From contig NZ_JAFCKH010000003.1 in assembly GCF_018130505.1 (NCBI RefSeq), positions 1 through 64,000 on the forward strand: a stretch of 64,000 bases of DNA, in the 5' to 3' direction. Source of the stretch: Bradyrhizobium tropiciagri. GTDB taxonomy: Bacteria > Pseudomonadota > Alphaproteobacteria > Rhizobiales > Xanthobacteraceae. The position numbers and the translations under genes were made by a program. Positions 18,152-27,784 of the stretch are shown here, piece by piece (the first letter of the stretch is position 1; every line of letters begins with the position of its first letter). Under the pieces are notes generated by a model. It searched no databases, was not told where the DNA came from, and saw nothing but the letters and a program-made list of their open reading frames with translations.

Positions 18152-19117
18152 ATGAGCCTTCAGACCCGAGCACCCGTCATGACCAAGCCGATCCTGCACG
18201 ATCCTCTGCAGGATGCGACGACCGATCCGCAGCAGCCCGACGCCGGCCCACGCAGTCCCGCCGATCAGGAGATGGCCCGTGTGCTCAAGACACGGCCGAT
18301 CCGCATGGCGTCGGATCCGTCGAGCGGCGCGATCGCCTATTGGACCCACGACGCCCTGCACGACGTCGTCAGGCCGATGCTCGATCACGTCGTGATGACC
18401 TATCCCGCCGGCTCGCAATTGCTGGAGCGGCGCAGCGGCAGGTCGGTTGCGATCGGAACGGCGCGGCAAGGTGTCGTGACGATCATTCCGGCCGGCTCGA
18501 CATCGCGGTGGGACATTCACCAGCGCATGCATGTCGTTCAGCTCTACCTTCCGCATGCAACGCTCGAGCGTGTCGCCGGCGAGGCCGCAACTGCCAGGCC
18601 CGGCGATCTGCTGGAGCAGACGGCGCATCCCGATTCCGTCACGTCGCAATTGCTGCTGAGCGCGGCGGATGCGCTCGACGGCAGCGCGGCGCTCGATACG
18701 CTGTTCAGGCACCAACTGACCGAGCTGGTGACCACCCGCCTGCTGGCCGTTTATACCGGCGCACCTGGCAGGATCGAGCCGACCGTCGGCGGCCTTTCGC
18801 CGACGGTGTTGCGCCGGGCCATCGAACGCTTGCGGTCGGACAGCGACGCGGACGTATCCCTGGTCGCGCTGGCCGCGGATGCGCAGCTCTCGCGCTTCCA
18901 TTTCTGCCGCGCCTTCAAGGAAAGCACCGGGCTTTCGCCGCATGCCTGGCTGCGCCAGCACCGGCTCGAGCAGGCCATGAACTTGCTGCGCGACACCGAC
19001 GAAACGGTGGTCGCGATCGCGGCCATGCTCGGCTATTCCTCGCAGACCGCCTTCGCCGCGGCGTTCAAGAAGCTGACCGGCGATACCCCGAGCGATTGGC
19101 GCCGCCGCATGCGGTAG
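18152..19117 (+). CDS. AraC-family regulator
   Basis: A 321-aa regulator with the two C-terminal helix-turn-helix motifs (LVALAADAQLSRFHFCRAFKE and VVAIAAMLGYSSQTAFAAAFKK) and an N-terminal sensing domain. It precedes the FAD-oxidoreductase/acetoacetate decarboxylase/patatin/hydroxybutyrate dehydrogenase set and is the best candidate regulator for it. It is a different subgroup from the AraC gene on the other strand. Confidence 0.9.
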   Translation: MSLQTRAPVMTKPILHDPLQDATTDPQQPDAGPRSPADQEMARVLKTRPIRMASDPSSGAIAYWTHDALHDVVRPMLDHVVMTYPAGSQLLERRSGRSVAIGTARQGVVTIIPAGSTSRWDIHQRMHVVQLYLPHATLERVAGEAATARPGDLLEQTAHPDSVTSQLLLSAADALDGSAALDTLFRHQLTELVTTRLLAVYTGAPGRIEPTVGGLSPTVLRRAIERLRSDSDADVSLVALAADAQLSRFHFCRAFKESTGLSPHAWLRQHRLEQAMNLLRDTDETVVAIAAMLGYSSQTAFAAAFKKLTGDTPSDWRRRMR

Positions 19118-19216
19118 CCGCAATCGCGATGCAGGTCCGGCAATCGCTCTGGGGCAACCGCACCTGCGATCCGCTAGATCACCATGGCGCCTCACGCCAA
19201 TCAATGGAGATCAGCG

Positions 19217-19537
19217 ATGGCCTTGAAGGATCTCGGCAGCACTCTCGTGCTCACGCAACGTCGCAGGGTCGTTGCCACCGCAATCGTCTACGGGCTGTCA
19301 TTGACGGTTCGCTTCACATCGTCCACCGGCGAGGAAACCGCCGCGCAGGCCGCCCAGGGCGGCGATCCCATGACATCGATCATGATCAACGATCGCGCCC
19401 AGCGGGATTGGCTGCCCGGCTTCGCGCGGCCGGTCGCCTTCCGGCGCAGCGCCGCGCCTTATTCCAGCGGCTGCAACGCGGCGTGTGAGACTCCCACGCG
19501 GATGCCGTTCGCATCGAGCTGCGTCTCGCAACACTAG
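19217..19537 (+). CDS. Doubtful ORF of 106 aa
   Basis: Begins at an ATG with GGAG nine nt upstream, encodes no recognised domain, and has an N-terminal stretch that could be weakly hydrophobic. Codon choice and composition look poorer than in neighbours. It lies in the 534-nt gap between the AraC and oxidoreductase genes, where nothing else is seen. May be spurious or a decayed gene. Confidence 0.25.
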   Translation: MALKDLGSTLVLTQRRRVVATAIVYGLSLTVRFTSSTGEETAAQAAQGGDPMTSIMINDRAQRDWLPGFARPVAFRRSAAPYSSGCNAACETPTRMPFASSCVSQH

Positions 19538-19651
19538 AGGCAATTCGTTTCATCGCTTCGCGTCAGCGATCGCGACAAGGCCTTGCCGGCACCGGCAAGC
19601 GGCGATTGCGGCGCGCGGACGTCCGACTGTCAAACCCACAGGAGACATGAC

Positions 19652-20869
19652 ATGCGACTTGTTATCATTGGCGCCGGCTTCGCCGGCATGTACGCCGCCC
19701 TTTCCGCCGCCCGCCTCCGCGACATCAAGGGCGTATCGCCCGAAGACCTCGAGATCGCGCTGGTCTCGCCGGAGCCGACTCTTGTGGTCCGCCCGCGGCT
19801 CTACGAGCCGAAACCGGAAACCCTGACCGCGCCGCTGCTCGACGTGTTCAACGCGATCGATGTCGTCTATGTGCAGGGCAGCGCCGAGGCGGTCGACACC
19901 AAGGCGCGCACCGTGCAGATCGTGACCAACAAGGACGCGCGCAAGACGCTGCCATATGACCGGCTGGTCGTGGCCAGCGGCAGCCGGCTGTTCCGTCCGA
20001 ACGTTCCTGGTCTGGCCGAGCATGGCTTCAGCGTCGACAGCCTCCAGGACGCGATTGCGCTCGACAAGCATCTGCACGGCCTCGCCAAGCAGCCGCAATC
20101 GGCGGCGCGCGACACCGTCGTGGTGGCCGGCGGCGGCTTCACCGGCATCGAGGCGGCGACCGAACTGCCGTCGCGGCTGCGCGAGATCCTCGGCAAGGAC
20201 GCCAAGCCGCGCGTCATCATCGTCGACCGCAATGCTGCGATCGCGCCAGACATGGGCGAGGGCCCGCGCCCGGTCATCCAGGAGGCGATGCGCAAGCTCG
20301 GGGTCGAGGGCCGCTTCGGCGCCGGCGTTTCCGAGGTGAGCAAGTCCGGCGTCACGCTGTCGACCGGCGAGCACATCGAGGCCGCGACCGTGGTCTGGGC
20401 CGCCGGCATGCGTGCCGCGCCGCTGACCGCGCAGATCCCCGCCGAGCGCGACAATTTCGGACGCCTGCTGGTCGATCGCGACCTGCGTGTGCCCGGGGTC
20501 GCCGATGTGTTCGCGACCGGCGATGCCGCCAGGGCCGCATGCGACGATGCCGGCAACTACGCGCTGATGTCGTGCCAGCACGCGACCCGGATGGGCGCCT
20601 TCGCCGGAAACAACGCGGCCGCCGAGCTGCTCGGCGTTCCGACCAGGCCGTACCATCAGAAGGGTTACGTCACCTGCCTCGACCTCGGCGAAGCCGGCGC
20701 GCTGTTCACGCGCGGCTGGGAGCGCGAGGTGACGATGGTCGGCGACGTCGCCAAGAAGACCAAGAAGGAGATCAACACGGTCTGGATCTATCCGCCGCAG
20801 GCCGAACGCGCCGCCGCGCTGGCCTCGGCCGATCCGGAGCGTGTGACCGACGTGAGCGGCTTCTTCTAG
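19652..20869 (+). CDS. FAD-dependent pyridine nucleotide oxidoreductase, NDH-2-like
   Basis: A 405-aa flavoprotein. GAGFAGMYAAL near residue 7 binds FAD, VVAGGGFTGIEAATEL near residue 155 binds NAD(P)H and VFATGDAARA near 290 is the second flavin motif. The layout resembles type II NADH dehydrogenases and nitric/alkene-type reductases, though no C-terminal membrane helix is seen. Strong AGGAG site before the ATG. First gene of the putative ketone-body cluster; may reoxidise NADH made by the dehydrogenase at 22992, which is inference. Confidence 0.87.
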   Translation: MRLVIIGAGFAGMYAALSAARLRDIKGVSPEDLEIALVSPEPTLVVRPRLYEPKPETLTAPLLDVFNAIDVVYVQGSAEAVDTKARTVQIVTNKDARKTLPYDRLVVASGSRLFRPNVPGLAEHGFSVDSLQDAIALDKHLHGLAKQPQSAARDTVVVAGGGFTGIEAATELPSRLREILGKDAKPRVIIVDRNAAIAPDMGEGPRPVIQEAMRKLGVEGRFGAGVSEVSKSGVTLSTGEHIEAATVVWAAGMRAAPLTAQIPAERDNFGRLLVDRDLRVPGVADVFATGDAARAACDDAGNYALMSCQHATRMGAFAGNNAAAELLGVPTRPYHQKGYVTCLDLGEAGALFTRGWEREVTMVGDVAKKTKKEINTVWIYPPQAERAAALASADPERVTDVSGFF

Positions 20870-20941
20870 ACGCTTCACGTCAAACGGGCCGCGCTTTGCC
20901 CTGGGCGCGGCCCGCCCCCCACACAGCTGGAGCCCATCACC

Positions 20942-21742
20942 GTGAAACACGACGCCGTGCGCGCATCTTCCTTTGCGATGCCGCTGACCAGTCCGGCCTT
21001 TCCGCCCGGTCCCTACCGCTTCATCAACCGCGAATATTTCATCATCCAGTACCGCACCGATCCCGAGGCGCTGCGGCGCGTGGTGCCGGAGCCGCTGGAG
21101 CTGACCGATCCCGTGGTGAACTACGAGTTCATCCGCATGCCCGACTCCACCGGGTTCGGCGACTACACCGAAAGCGGCCAGGTGATTCCGGTCTCCTACA
21201 AGGGCCAGCTCGGCGGCTTCACCCACCAGATGTTCCTCAACGACCATCCGCCGATCGCCGGCGGCCGCGAGCTGTGGGGCTTCCCCAAGAAACTGGCGCA
21301 GCCGAAGCTCGCGGTCGAGACCGACACGCTGGTCGGCACGCTGGACTACGGCTCGGTGCGCATCGCCACCGGCACGATGGGCTACAAGCACCGCGCGCTC
21401 GACGCCGCGGCGGAGGCCAAAAAGCTCGCCGCGCCGAACTTCCTGCTCAAGATCATCCCGCATGTCGACGGCACGCCGCGCATCTGCGAGCTGGTGCGCT
21501 ATCACCTCGAGGACATCGCGGTGAAGGGCGCATGGACCGGGCCGGTCGCGCTCGACCTGTTCTCGCATGCGCTGGCCCCGGTCGCCGAACTGCCGGTGCT
21601 GCAGATCCTGTCGGCCAAGCACATCGTCGCCGACCTGACGCTCGGGCTCGGCAGCGTGGTGCACGACTATCTCGCCACCGGCCAGGCCGCGCCGCGCCGC
21701 GGCGCCGCCTCCGGGACATTGATCGACGCGAATGCCGGCTGA
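20942..21742 (+). CDS. adc: Acetoacetate decarboxylase
   Basis: A 266-aa ADC-family enzyme converting acetoacetate to acetone and CO2. The motif [14 protein letters not shown] places the Schiff-base lysine at K116 with K117 next to it, as in the clostridial enzyme. E-rich segment [18 protein letters not shown] contains the conserved active-site acids. It starts with GTG at 20942 preceded by GGAG. Its neighbours (patatin, 3-hydroxybutyrate dehydrogenase) support a role in ketone-body or PHB breakdown. Confidence 0.92.
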   Translation: MKHDAVRASSFAMPLTSPAFPPGPYRFINREYFIIQYRTDPEALRRVVPEPLELTDPVVNYEFIRMPDSTGFGDYTESGQVIPVSYKGQLGGFTHQMFLNDHPPIAGGRELWGFPKKLAQPKLAVETDTLVGTLDYGSVRIATGTMGYKHRALDAAAEAKKLAAPNFLLKIIPHVDGTPRICELVRYHLEDIAVKGAWTGPVALDLFSHALAPVAELPVLQILSAKHIVADLTLGLGSVVHDYLATGQAAPRRGAASGTLIDANAG

Positions 21743-21775
21743 CCGGCATCAGCCTCACCATCGGGAGTACTCATC

Positions 21776-22951
21776 ATGCTGAATGTGATGCGCGAGCAGA
21801 CCGAGCCCGTGCCGCGGCGGGCGCGAGCCCTGCCATACGATGTCGTGGCGCTGGTGCTGCAGGGCGGTGGCGCGCTCGGCGCCTATCAGGCCGGCGTCTA
21901 CCAGGGCCTGCACGAAGCCGGCATCCGGCCGAACTGGCTCGCCGGCATCTCGATCGGCGCGCTCAACGCCGCGATCATCGCCGGCTCGCCGGAGAACGAG
22001 CGCGTGCAGCGGCTGCGCGAGTTCTGGGAGACCATCTGTGCGTTCTCGATCGAGTGGCCGGCCGGCGAAGGGCTGGCCAATGCCATGCCGTTCGCGTTCG
22101 ACATCAGCTCGATCCGCAATGCGCTGGCGGCGACGCGGGCGCTGATGCAGGGTCAGCCCGGCTTCTTCAAGCCGCGCTTTCCGTCGCCGATCTGGTCGCC
22201 GTTCTCGGGTGACGCGGCGACCAGCTTCTACGACACGGCACCGTTGCACCAGACCCTGGAGCGGCTGGTGGATTTCGACCGGCTCAACTCCGGCGACGTG
22301 CGCGTCAGCGTCGGCGCCGTCAACGTCCGCACCGGCAATCTGACCTATTTCGACACCGCCGAACGCCGCCTCGGACCGAAGCATTTCATGGCCTCGGGCG
22401 CGCTGCCGCCGGGATTCCCCGCCGTCGAGATCGAGGGCGAGCACTACTGGGATGGCGGCGTGGTTTCGAACACACCGCTGTCCCGCGTGCTGTCCGGGGA
22501 GCCGTGCGATACGCTGACATTCCAGATCGACCTCTGGTCGGCGAAGGGCCGCGTTCCCTACGACATGATGGAAGTGTCGAGCCGCCAGAAGGACATCCAG
22601 TATTCGAGCCGCACCCGCGCCATCACCGACCACGCCAAGCAGATGCAGAAGATGCGTCAGGCGCTGCAGCGGACGCTCGCATTGTTGCCCGACCGCGCGA
22701 AGCAGGATCCGGAGATCCGCGCCATCGCCGAGATGGCTCGCCATCGCGCCTGCAACATCATCCACCTGATCTATCAGACCAAGCTCCACGAGGGCCATTC
22801 GCGGGACTACGAGTTCGGGCTGAGCGGCATGCGCGCCCACTGGCAGAGCGGGCTGGAGGACATCCGCCGCACCCTGGCCGACCCGCGCCGCCTCGACCTG
22901 CCGGCGCCGGAGCTCGGCATGGTCACGCACGACATCCATCGCCGCGACTGA
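21776..22951 (+). CDS. Patatin-like phospholipase (DUF3734 type)
   Basis: A 391-aa patatin. The oxyanion loop GGGALGAYQAG is at residues 30-40, the nucleophile S59 in GISIG and the catalytic aspartate D226 in WDGG; the serine-aspartate dyad is complete. The roughly 120-residue C-terminal extension fits DUF3734. No signal peptide. It sits between acetoacetate decarboxylase and hydroxybutyrate dehydrogenase; patatin-type hydrolases with this neighbourhood may act on lipids or polyhydroxybutyrate, which is inference. Confidence 0.9.
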   Translation: MLNVMREQTEPVPRRARALPYDVVALVLQGGGALGAYQAGVYQGLHEAGIRPNWLAGISIGALNAAIIAGSPENERVQRLREFWETICAFSIEWPAGEGLANAMPFAFDISSIRNALAATRALMQGQPGFFKPRFPSPIWSPFSGDAATSFYDTAPLHQTLERLVDFDRLNSGDVRVSVGAVNVRTGNLTYFDTAERRLGPKHFMASGALPPGFPAVEIEGEHYWDGGVVSNTPLSRVLSGEPCDTLTFQIDLWSAKGRVPYDMMEVSSRQKDIQYSSRTRAITDHAKQMQKMRQALQRTLALLPDRAKQDPEIRAIAEMARHRACNIIHLIYQTKLHEGHSRDYEFGLSGMRAHWQSGLEDIRRTLADPRRLDLPAPELGMVTHDIHRRD

Positions 22952-22991
22952 GATCGCGGCAATCACTCGCAAAACATCGAAAGGAATTCTC

Positions 22992-23774
22992 ATGTTCAAG
23001 GGCAAGGTAGCGATCGTCACCGGATCGACCAGCGGCATCGGTCTTGGTATCGCCAAGGAGCTCGCAAGGCTGCGCGCCGATATCGTGCTGAATGGCTTTA
23101 GCGATGCGGGTGAGATCGAGGCGATCCGTAGCGGCATCGAGCGCGAGCACGGCGTGCGTGTCAGCTACGACGGCGCCGACATGTCGAAGGAAGATGCCGT
23201 GCGCGGATTGATCGCCACGACGGCGGCGAAATACGGCCGGCTCGACGTCCTCGTCAACAATGCCGGCATCCAGTTCACCGCGCCGGTCGAGGAATTCCCG
23301 GCCGCCAAGTGGAACGCGATCCTTGCGATCAACCTGTCGGCCGCATTCCACGGCATCGCGGCTGCGGTGCCGCTGATGAAGAAGCAGGGTTGGGGCCGCA
23401 TCATCAACATCGCCTCGGCGCACGGCCTCGTCGCCTCGACCCACAAGGCCGCCTATGTCGCGGCCAAGCACGGGCTGATCGGCCTGACCAAGGTGGTAGG
23501 GCTGGAGACCGCCGGCAGCGGCGTGACCTGTAATGCAGTCTGTCCGGGCTGGGTGCGCACGCCTCTGGTCGACAAACAGATCGACGACAACGCCGCGCAG
23601 AAGGGCATCAGCAAGGACGACGCGACGCGCGAGCTGCTGGCCGAGAAGCAGCCGTCGCTGCAGTTCGTCTCGCCGGCGCAACTCGGCGGTACCGTCGCCT
23701 TCCTGTGCTCGGGCGCGGCGGATCAGATCACCGGAACGGCGATCTCGGTCGATGGCGGCTGGACCGCGCAGTAA
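22992..23774 (+). CDS. bdhA: D-3-hydroxybutyrate dehydrogenase (SDR)
   Basis: A 260-aa short-chain dehydrogenase interconverting 3-hydroxybutyrate and acetoacetate with NAD. The GSTSGIG cofactor loop is at 11-17, NNAG at 89-92 and catalytic S142, Y155 and K159 fall at the positions known for bacterial hydroxybutyrate dehydrogenases. The C-terminal half keeps the KQPSLQFV and GGT elements typical of the family. AAGGAATTCTC precedes the start. Last gene before a hairpin pair. Confidence 0.93.
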   Translation: MFKGKVAIVTGSTSGIGLGIAKELARLRADIVLNGFSDAGEIEAIRSGIEREHGVRVSYDGADMSKEDAVRGLIATTAAKYGRLDVLVNNAGIQFTAPVEEFPAAKWNAILAINLSAAFHGIAAAVPLMKKQGWGRIINIASAHGLVASTHKAAYVAAKHGLIGLTKVVGLETAGSGVTCNAVCPGWVRTPLVDKQIDDNAAQKGISKDDATRELLAEKQPSLQFVSPAQLGGTVAFLCSGAADQITGTAISVDGGWTAQ

Positions 23775-23781
23775 GTGAGAG

Positions 23782-23840
23782 CGTGGGCGGCACGCGCCGC
23801 CCAATAAATGAGGGCGTGGGCGGTTTGCACCGCCCACGCG
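23782..23840 (+). terminator. Two hairpins after bdhA
   Basis: tgggcggcacgcgccgccca and gcgtgggcggtttgcaccgcccacgc form two strong stems just after the bdhA stop. No long T-run follows, so they may be a repeat element acting as a terminator. Confidence 0.6.
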
Positions 23841-23906
23841 TTCGCGTCAGGTGATCGCGATGGCGAGGGTCGAGAGACTGGAGGCATGAGCCGGATCGGA
23901 GTGATC

Positions 23907-23923
23907 CTTAGAAGCATTCGAAA
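23907..23923. promoter_or_regulatory. Possible iron control element (Irr/ICE-type box)
   Basis: CTTAGAAGCATTCGAAA matches the rhizobial ICE consensus TTTAGAA-N3-TTCTAAA at 12 of 14 positions. It lies 120 nt upstream of the PepSY membrane gene, a type often controlled by iron. Irr or RirA binding is inference. Confidence 0.5.
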
Positions 23924-24043
23924 TAACTGGAGCGGATTGTCGCAGCGGTGCGTGTTGTCGTTGCGGGCTCGCAACACCGCCGCGCGATAAACCTGCCCTT
24001 GGACGTGTTCTAAACTGCGAAACCGCTGCGTGCGGATTCCATC

Positions 24044-25288
24044 ATGTTAGTGACGACGCTCCAAGCCGGCCACGACGCGGCCGACGACCAGACGATTCAG
24101 GCAATTCAGTTGATTGCAACGACGACATCCCTGCGGCGCTGGGGCGCGGTTCACAAATGGACCAGCCTGATCTGTACGCTGTTCATGCTACTGCTCTGCA
24201 TCACCGGCCTGCCGCTGATCTTCCACGAGCAGATCGACGAGCTGCTGCACGACCAGGTCAAGCCGGCGGAGGTGCCGGCCGGCACGCCGCGCGCCAATCT
24301 GGATCAGGTGCTGGCCAATGCGATGGCGCAGCAGCCGGGCAAGGTCCCGCACTTCCTGATCTGGGATCGCGACGATCCCAACGCGATGTTCGTCAGCGTC
24401 GGCCCCACCATCGACGCCGATCCGACCAACAACCTCCTGGTCCGGATGGATACCCACACCGGCGCCTATCTCGACGCGCCCGATTTCACCCGCCGCTTCA
24501 CCTTCATCATGCTGAAGCTGCATACCGACATGTTCGCCGGCCTGCCCGGAAAACTGTTTCTCGGCCTGATGGGGATCCTGTTCTGCGTCGCGATCATCTC
24601 GGGGATCGTCGTCTACGCGCCCTCGATGCGGAAGCTGCGCTTCGGCACCTATCGCGGCCACCGCACCCGCGTCGTGCGCTGGCTCGACGTGCACAATCTC
24701 GCCGGTATCCTGCTCGTGGCCTGGACGCTGGTGGTCGGCTTCACCGGGGTGATCAACACCTGGGCCGACCTGGTGCTGAAGATGTGGCAGTTCGGCCAGC
24801 TCGCCGAGATGACCGCGCAATACCGTGACCGGCTGGTGCCGGCGAAACTGGCCTCGCTCAACGCGGCGGTGGAGGTGGCCTCGCAGGCGATGCCCGGCAT
24901 GACGCCGAGCTTCGTCGCATTCCCCGGCACCACTTTCAGCAGCAAGAGCCACTACGCCGTGTTCATGCATGGCGATACCCCGCTGACCTCGCGGCTGCTC
25001 AAGCCGGCGCTGATCGATGCGGAGACCGGCAAGCTGACCGACAGCCGCGACATGCCCTGGTACGTGCTGACGCTGTTCGTGTCGCAGCCGCTGCATTTCG
25101 GCGACTATGGCGGCATGCCGCTGAAGATCGTCTGGGCGCTGCTGGATGTCCTGACCATCTTCGTCCTGGTCACCGGGCTTTATCTGTGGTGGCGCCGGCG
25201 CAAGGCCGGTGTCAGCCAGGAACGCGCCATCGCGAATGCCGCGGCCATTGACAACCCGCTCTCCGATCGTCGCGACGCCGCAGAATGA
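24044..25288 (+). CDS. PepSY-associated TM helix protein
   Basis: A 414-aa inner-membrane protein with an N-terminal helix (near residues 43-65), two helices around residues 165-190 and 220-245, and one near the end, separated by periplasmic PepSY-like regions. Conserved histidines (WGAVHKWTSL, KLHTDMFAG, LDVHNLAG) are family marks and may bind haem. These proteins usually accompany iron or siderophore uptake and may reduce ferric siderophores. Overlaps the next gene by four nt. Confidence 0.9.
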   Translation: MLVTTLQAGHDAADDQTIQAIQLIATTTSLRRWGAVHKWTSLICTLFMLLLCITGLPLIFHEQIDELLHDQVKPAEVPAGTPRANLDQVLANAMAQQPGKVPHFLIWDRDDPNAMFVSVGPTIDADPTNNLLVRMDTHTGAYLDAPDFTRRFTFIMLKLHTDMFAGLPGKLFLGLMGILFCVAIISGIVVYAPSMRKLRFGTYRGHRTRVVRWLDVHNLAGILLVAWTLVVGFTGVINTWADLVLKMWQFGQLAEMTAQYRDRLVPAKLASLNAAVEVASQAMPGMTPSFVAFPGTTFSSKSHYAVFMHGDTPLTSRLLKPALIDAETGKLTDSRDMPWYVLTLFVSQPLHFGDYGGMPLKIVWALLDVLTIFVLVTGLYLWWRRRKAGVSQERAIANAAAIDNPLSDRRDAAE

Positions 25289-25467
25289 TCGCGCATCGCT
25301 CATTGGGCCAAATCTTCGCGGCCCCGCTCGTCATCGCGATCCTCAGCACCTTGGGACTGATCAGCGCGCTGGTCGGAGACGGCTGGTGGGACGCTGTCTC
25401 CTGGGCGGCGCTCGGCCTGCCCGTGTTGCTGTACATCGCGTTCGTCTGGCGGCGTCGGCCCAACTGA
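25285..25467 (+). CDS. Small inner-membrane protein, PepSY partner
   Basis: A 60-aa protein with two hydrophobic helices (about residues 9-31 and 36-54) and a basic tail WRRRPN. It starts inside the stop of the PepSY gene (ATGA), so the two are translationally coupled and probably interact. Small proteins of this kind commonly follow PepSY genes in siderophore loci. No family name recognised. Confidence 0.8.
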   Translation: MIAHRSLGQIFAAPLVIAILSTLGLISALVGDGWWDAVSWAALGLPVLLYIAFVWRRRPN

Positions 25468-25486
25468 CCGGCGCCCGGCCGCCGGA

Positions 25487-26206
25487 TCAGACCGCGAGCG
25501 GGCGCGACGCGGTCTGCCGCTCGCGCCACAGCCGGCCGAAAACGAGGATGTGGAGGGCGATGAAGATCGGTACCCCGAACAGCTGCAGGCCGAACTGGCC
25601 GGGCATGCCGCGGTGCTCCGCCCACGGTCGCACCACGGTTGCGGCGCCCACCAGCACGTTGACCATATCGACGAAGCCGATCGTGTTCCAGAGCAGCACG
25701 GCTCCGCGCACCTCGCTGCCCGACGCGGTTCGTATCGCGAGAACCATCACCATCAGTATCGTCACGGCGATGTCGCCGAGACCGGCGGAGATGGCGAAGT
25801 CGGTCGGCAGCCGGCCCACCGCGCCGGCGACCAGCAGCAGTGCGCCGAACACCGCGCGCCAGTAGAAGAAGGTCAGCAAGGATTCGAACGGGATGCCGTC
25901 GAAGATACCGCGGTTGCCGGCGGACCAGACCGCGAGAACCGGAGCCGCGATCGCAGCGAGCAGCAGGACGGGCTGAAGTCCCGGCGTCAATCCGACGAAC
26001 CGACCGACGGCAGGAACATGGGTCGCAAGCAGCGCCAGTCCCGCCCAGGCGGCGAGGATCGCGCCGAGTGTTATCGGCCGGCCGTGCCGGTCAACTCCGC
26101 GTGCCGCTTCGATCGCCCGGCGCCAGAGGTCGATGGCGAAGCAGAGGACACAGGCGCTGATCACAGCGGGGATCAGGTCGAAAAGGGAAGTGCTGGGCTC
26201 GAACAC
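25487..26206 (-). CDS. Multi-pass membrane protein of unknown function
   Basis: A 239-aa very hydrophobic protein with about seven transmembrane stretches, starting FEPSTSLFDLIPAVIS. It begins with GTG at 26206, supported by GAGGAGAGC upstream. Divergent from a LysR gene across about 130 nt, the usual layout for a regulator and its target. Nothing more can be said of its activity. Confidence 0.8.
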   Translation of the reverse strand: MFEPSTSLFDLIPAVISACVLCFAIDLWRRAIEAARGVDRHGRPITLGAILAAWAGLALLATHVPAVGRFVGLTPGLQPVLLLAAIAAPVLAVWSAGNRGIFDGIPFESLLTFFYWRAVFGALLLVAGAVGRLPTDFAISAGLGDIAVTILMVMVLAIRTASGSEVRGAVLLWNTIGFVDMVNVLVGAATVVRPWAEHRGMPGQFGLQLFGVPIFIALHILVFGRLWRERQTASRPLAV

Positions 26207-26334
26207 GATCGCTCTCCTCTTGCCGGCGAAGCCGGGATGCGCGGCCCATTCTCGGCGCGCGGGGCGGTGACGACTACGCCGGCCGTGCTATGATCAGTCC
26301 AAACCTCAAGTTTGTAATCGCGGAGTTGTCATCC

Positions 26335-27282
26335 ATGCCGACCGACAGCATGCGCGGAGTGCTGAGCTTCGTGAAGACGGTGTCATCAGGCAGCTTCGTC
26401 GCCGCCGCGCGCGAGCTCGGCATCACGCCGGTCGCGGTGAGCAAGAACGTCGTCCGGCTCGAGCAGGAACTCGGTGTCCGGCTGCTGCAGCGGTCGACCC
26501 GCAAGCTCGGCGTCACTCAGGAAGGGCGGCTATTCTACGAGCGCTGCGCCGATCCGCTGCGCGAGCTGGAGGACGCGCGCAGCGCGGCGCGCGAACGGGC
26601 CAGCGCCATGACCGGCGTGGTGCGCGTCACCGGGGTCGCACCGTTCACCCAGGCCTATGTGCAGCCGCTGATCGCCGCCTTCGCCAGGGTGTATCCCAAT
26701 GTCGAGGTCGAGCTCGATCTCGACGACAACATCACCGACATGATCGGGCAGGGATACGACGTCGGCTTCCGCGCCGGCCGCGTCGAGCACGCCAGCGTGG
26801 TGGCGCGGCGGATCGCCATGCTGCCGTTCGTGGTGTGCGGGTCGCCCGACTATCTGGCGCGGCAGCCGCCGCCTCACGCGCCGTCTGACCTTGAGGCGCA
26901 TAACTGCCTGCGACTCCGCCGCCGCGCATCCAGCCGCCTGATCGACTGGACGCTGGTCCGCGGCGAGGAACGGATCACGCCGCAGGTGCGCGGCAATTTC
27001 GTCTCCAACGACCTCACGGCGCTGATCACCGCGGCCATCCACGGCCAGGGCCTCGTCTACGCACCGTTGCCGCGGGTGCTGCCGCTGCTGCGCAGCGGCG
27101 AGCTCAAGGTCGTACTGCCGGACTGGATCTGGCCGGGCTTCGAGGTCTCGCTGCACTATCCGAGCCGCAAGGGCCTGCCGGCGCGGGTCAGGGCCTTCGT
27201 CAAATTCATGCTGGAACATCTGCGCCGGCACCCCGACCTGCAAACCGATCCGCATGCTTTGCTGGCGCCGTTTCGCGGTTAG
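26335..27282 (+). CDS. LysR-family regulator
   Basis: A 315-aa LTTR. The winged helix-turn-helix runs over the first 60 residues (FVAAARELGITPVAVSKNVVRLEQELG), followed by the periplasmic-binding-protein-like effector domain. The ATG at 26335, preceded by GGAG, gives the normal family start; the frame extends 15 codons further. Probably controls the divergent membrane-protein gene. Confidence 0.9.
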   Translation: MPTDSMRGVLSFVKTVSSGSFVAAARELGITPVAVSKNVVRLEQELGVRLLQRSTRKLGVTQEGRLFYERCADPLRELEDARSAARERASAMTGVVRVTGVAPFTQAYVQPLIAAFARVYPNVEVELDLDDNITDMIGQGYDVGFRAGRVEHASVVARRIAMLPFVVCGSPDYLARQPPPHAPSDLEAHNCLRLRRRASSRLIDWTLVRGEERITPQVRGNFVSNDLTALITAAIHGQGLVYAPLPRVLPLLRSGELKVVLPDWIWPGFEVSLHYPSRKGLPARVRAFVKFMLEHLRRHPDLQTDPHALLAPFRG

Positions 27283-27418
27283 TTGCGGGGTTCCCAGACC
27301 GGCGGCTCCACGCGTGCTCACCTTTGTGAGCGGCATCACAGATGGCATCGCTCCATCCGCGTAGGCTTCGGGTTCGTAAAGGGCGAGCCGCTCGCCCGGA
27401 CGCCGCGAGGACGCGAAC

Positions 27419-27652
27419 ATGGCCCAGGTCTATTTCCACTGCTCCAACACCCAAGGTGTGTTGATGGACCGCCGCGGCACCGCCGTCGCCAGCCTCACCG
27501 AGGCGTGCGAGGCGGCGACCTGCATGATGCGATCGCTCGTCGCAACGACCAGCCTGGAAGACTGGCGCGACTGGGCCATGCATGTCAGCGACGAGAGCGG
27601 CGACGAGATCGTCATCCTGTCCTTTGCGTCCGTCGTCGGCAAGCCGCACTGA
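27419..27652 (+). CDS. DUF6894-type small protein
   Basis: A 77-aa protein starting AQVYFHCSNTQGVLMDRRG, with L-EACEAA and WAMHVSDESGDEIVILSFASVVG, the layout of the DUF6894 family widespread in Bradyrhizobium. Cytosolic, function unknown. It stands alone between the LysR gene and the peptidase gene. Confidence 0.75.
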   Translation: MAQVYFHCSNTQGVLMDRRGTAVASLTEACEAATCMMRSLVATTSLEDWRDWAMHVSDESGDEIVILSFASVVGKPH

Positions 27653-27784
27653 GAGAGGCGACGTCGCCGGTGCGGCACAGCCGGCGCAGCCAGCGGCACG
27701 CCGCGAAAGCCCGGCGATGGTTGCCATCTGTGACCAACATATGACACCATCCGGAGGTCGCGTTGTCATGGTTCCTGGAGGCGC

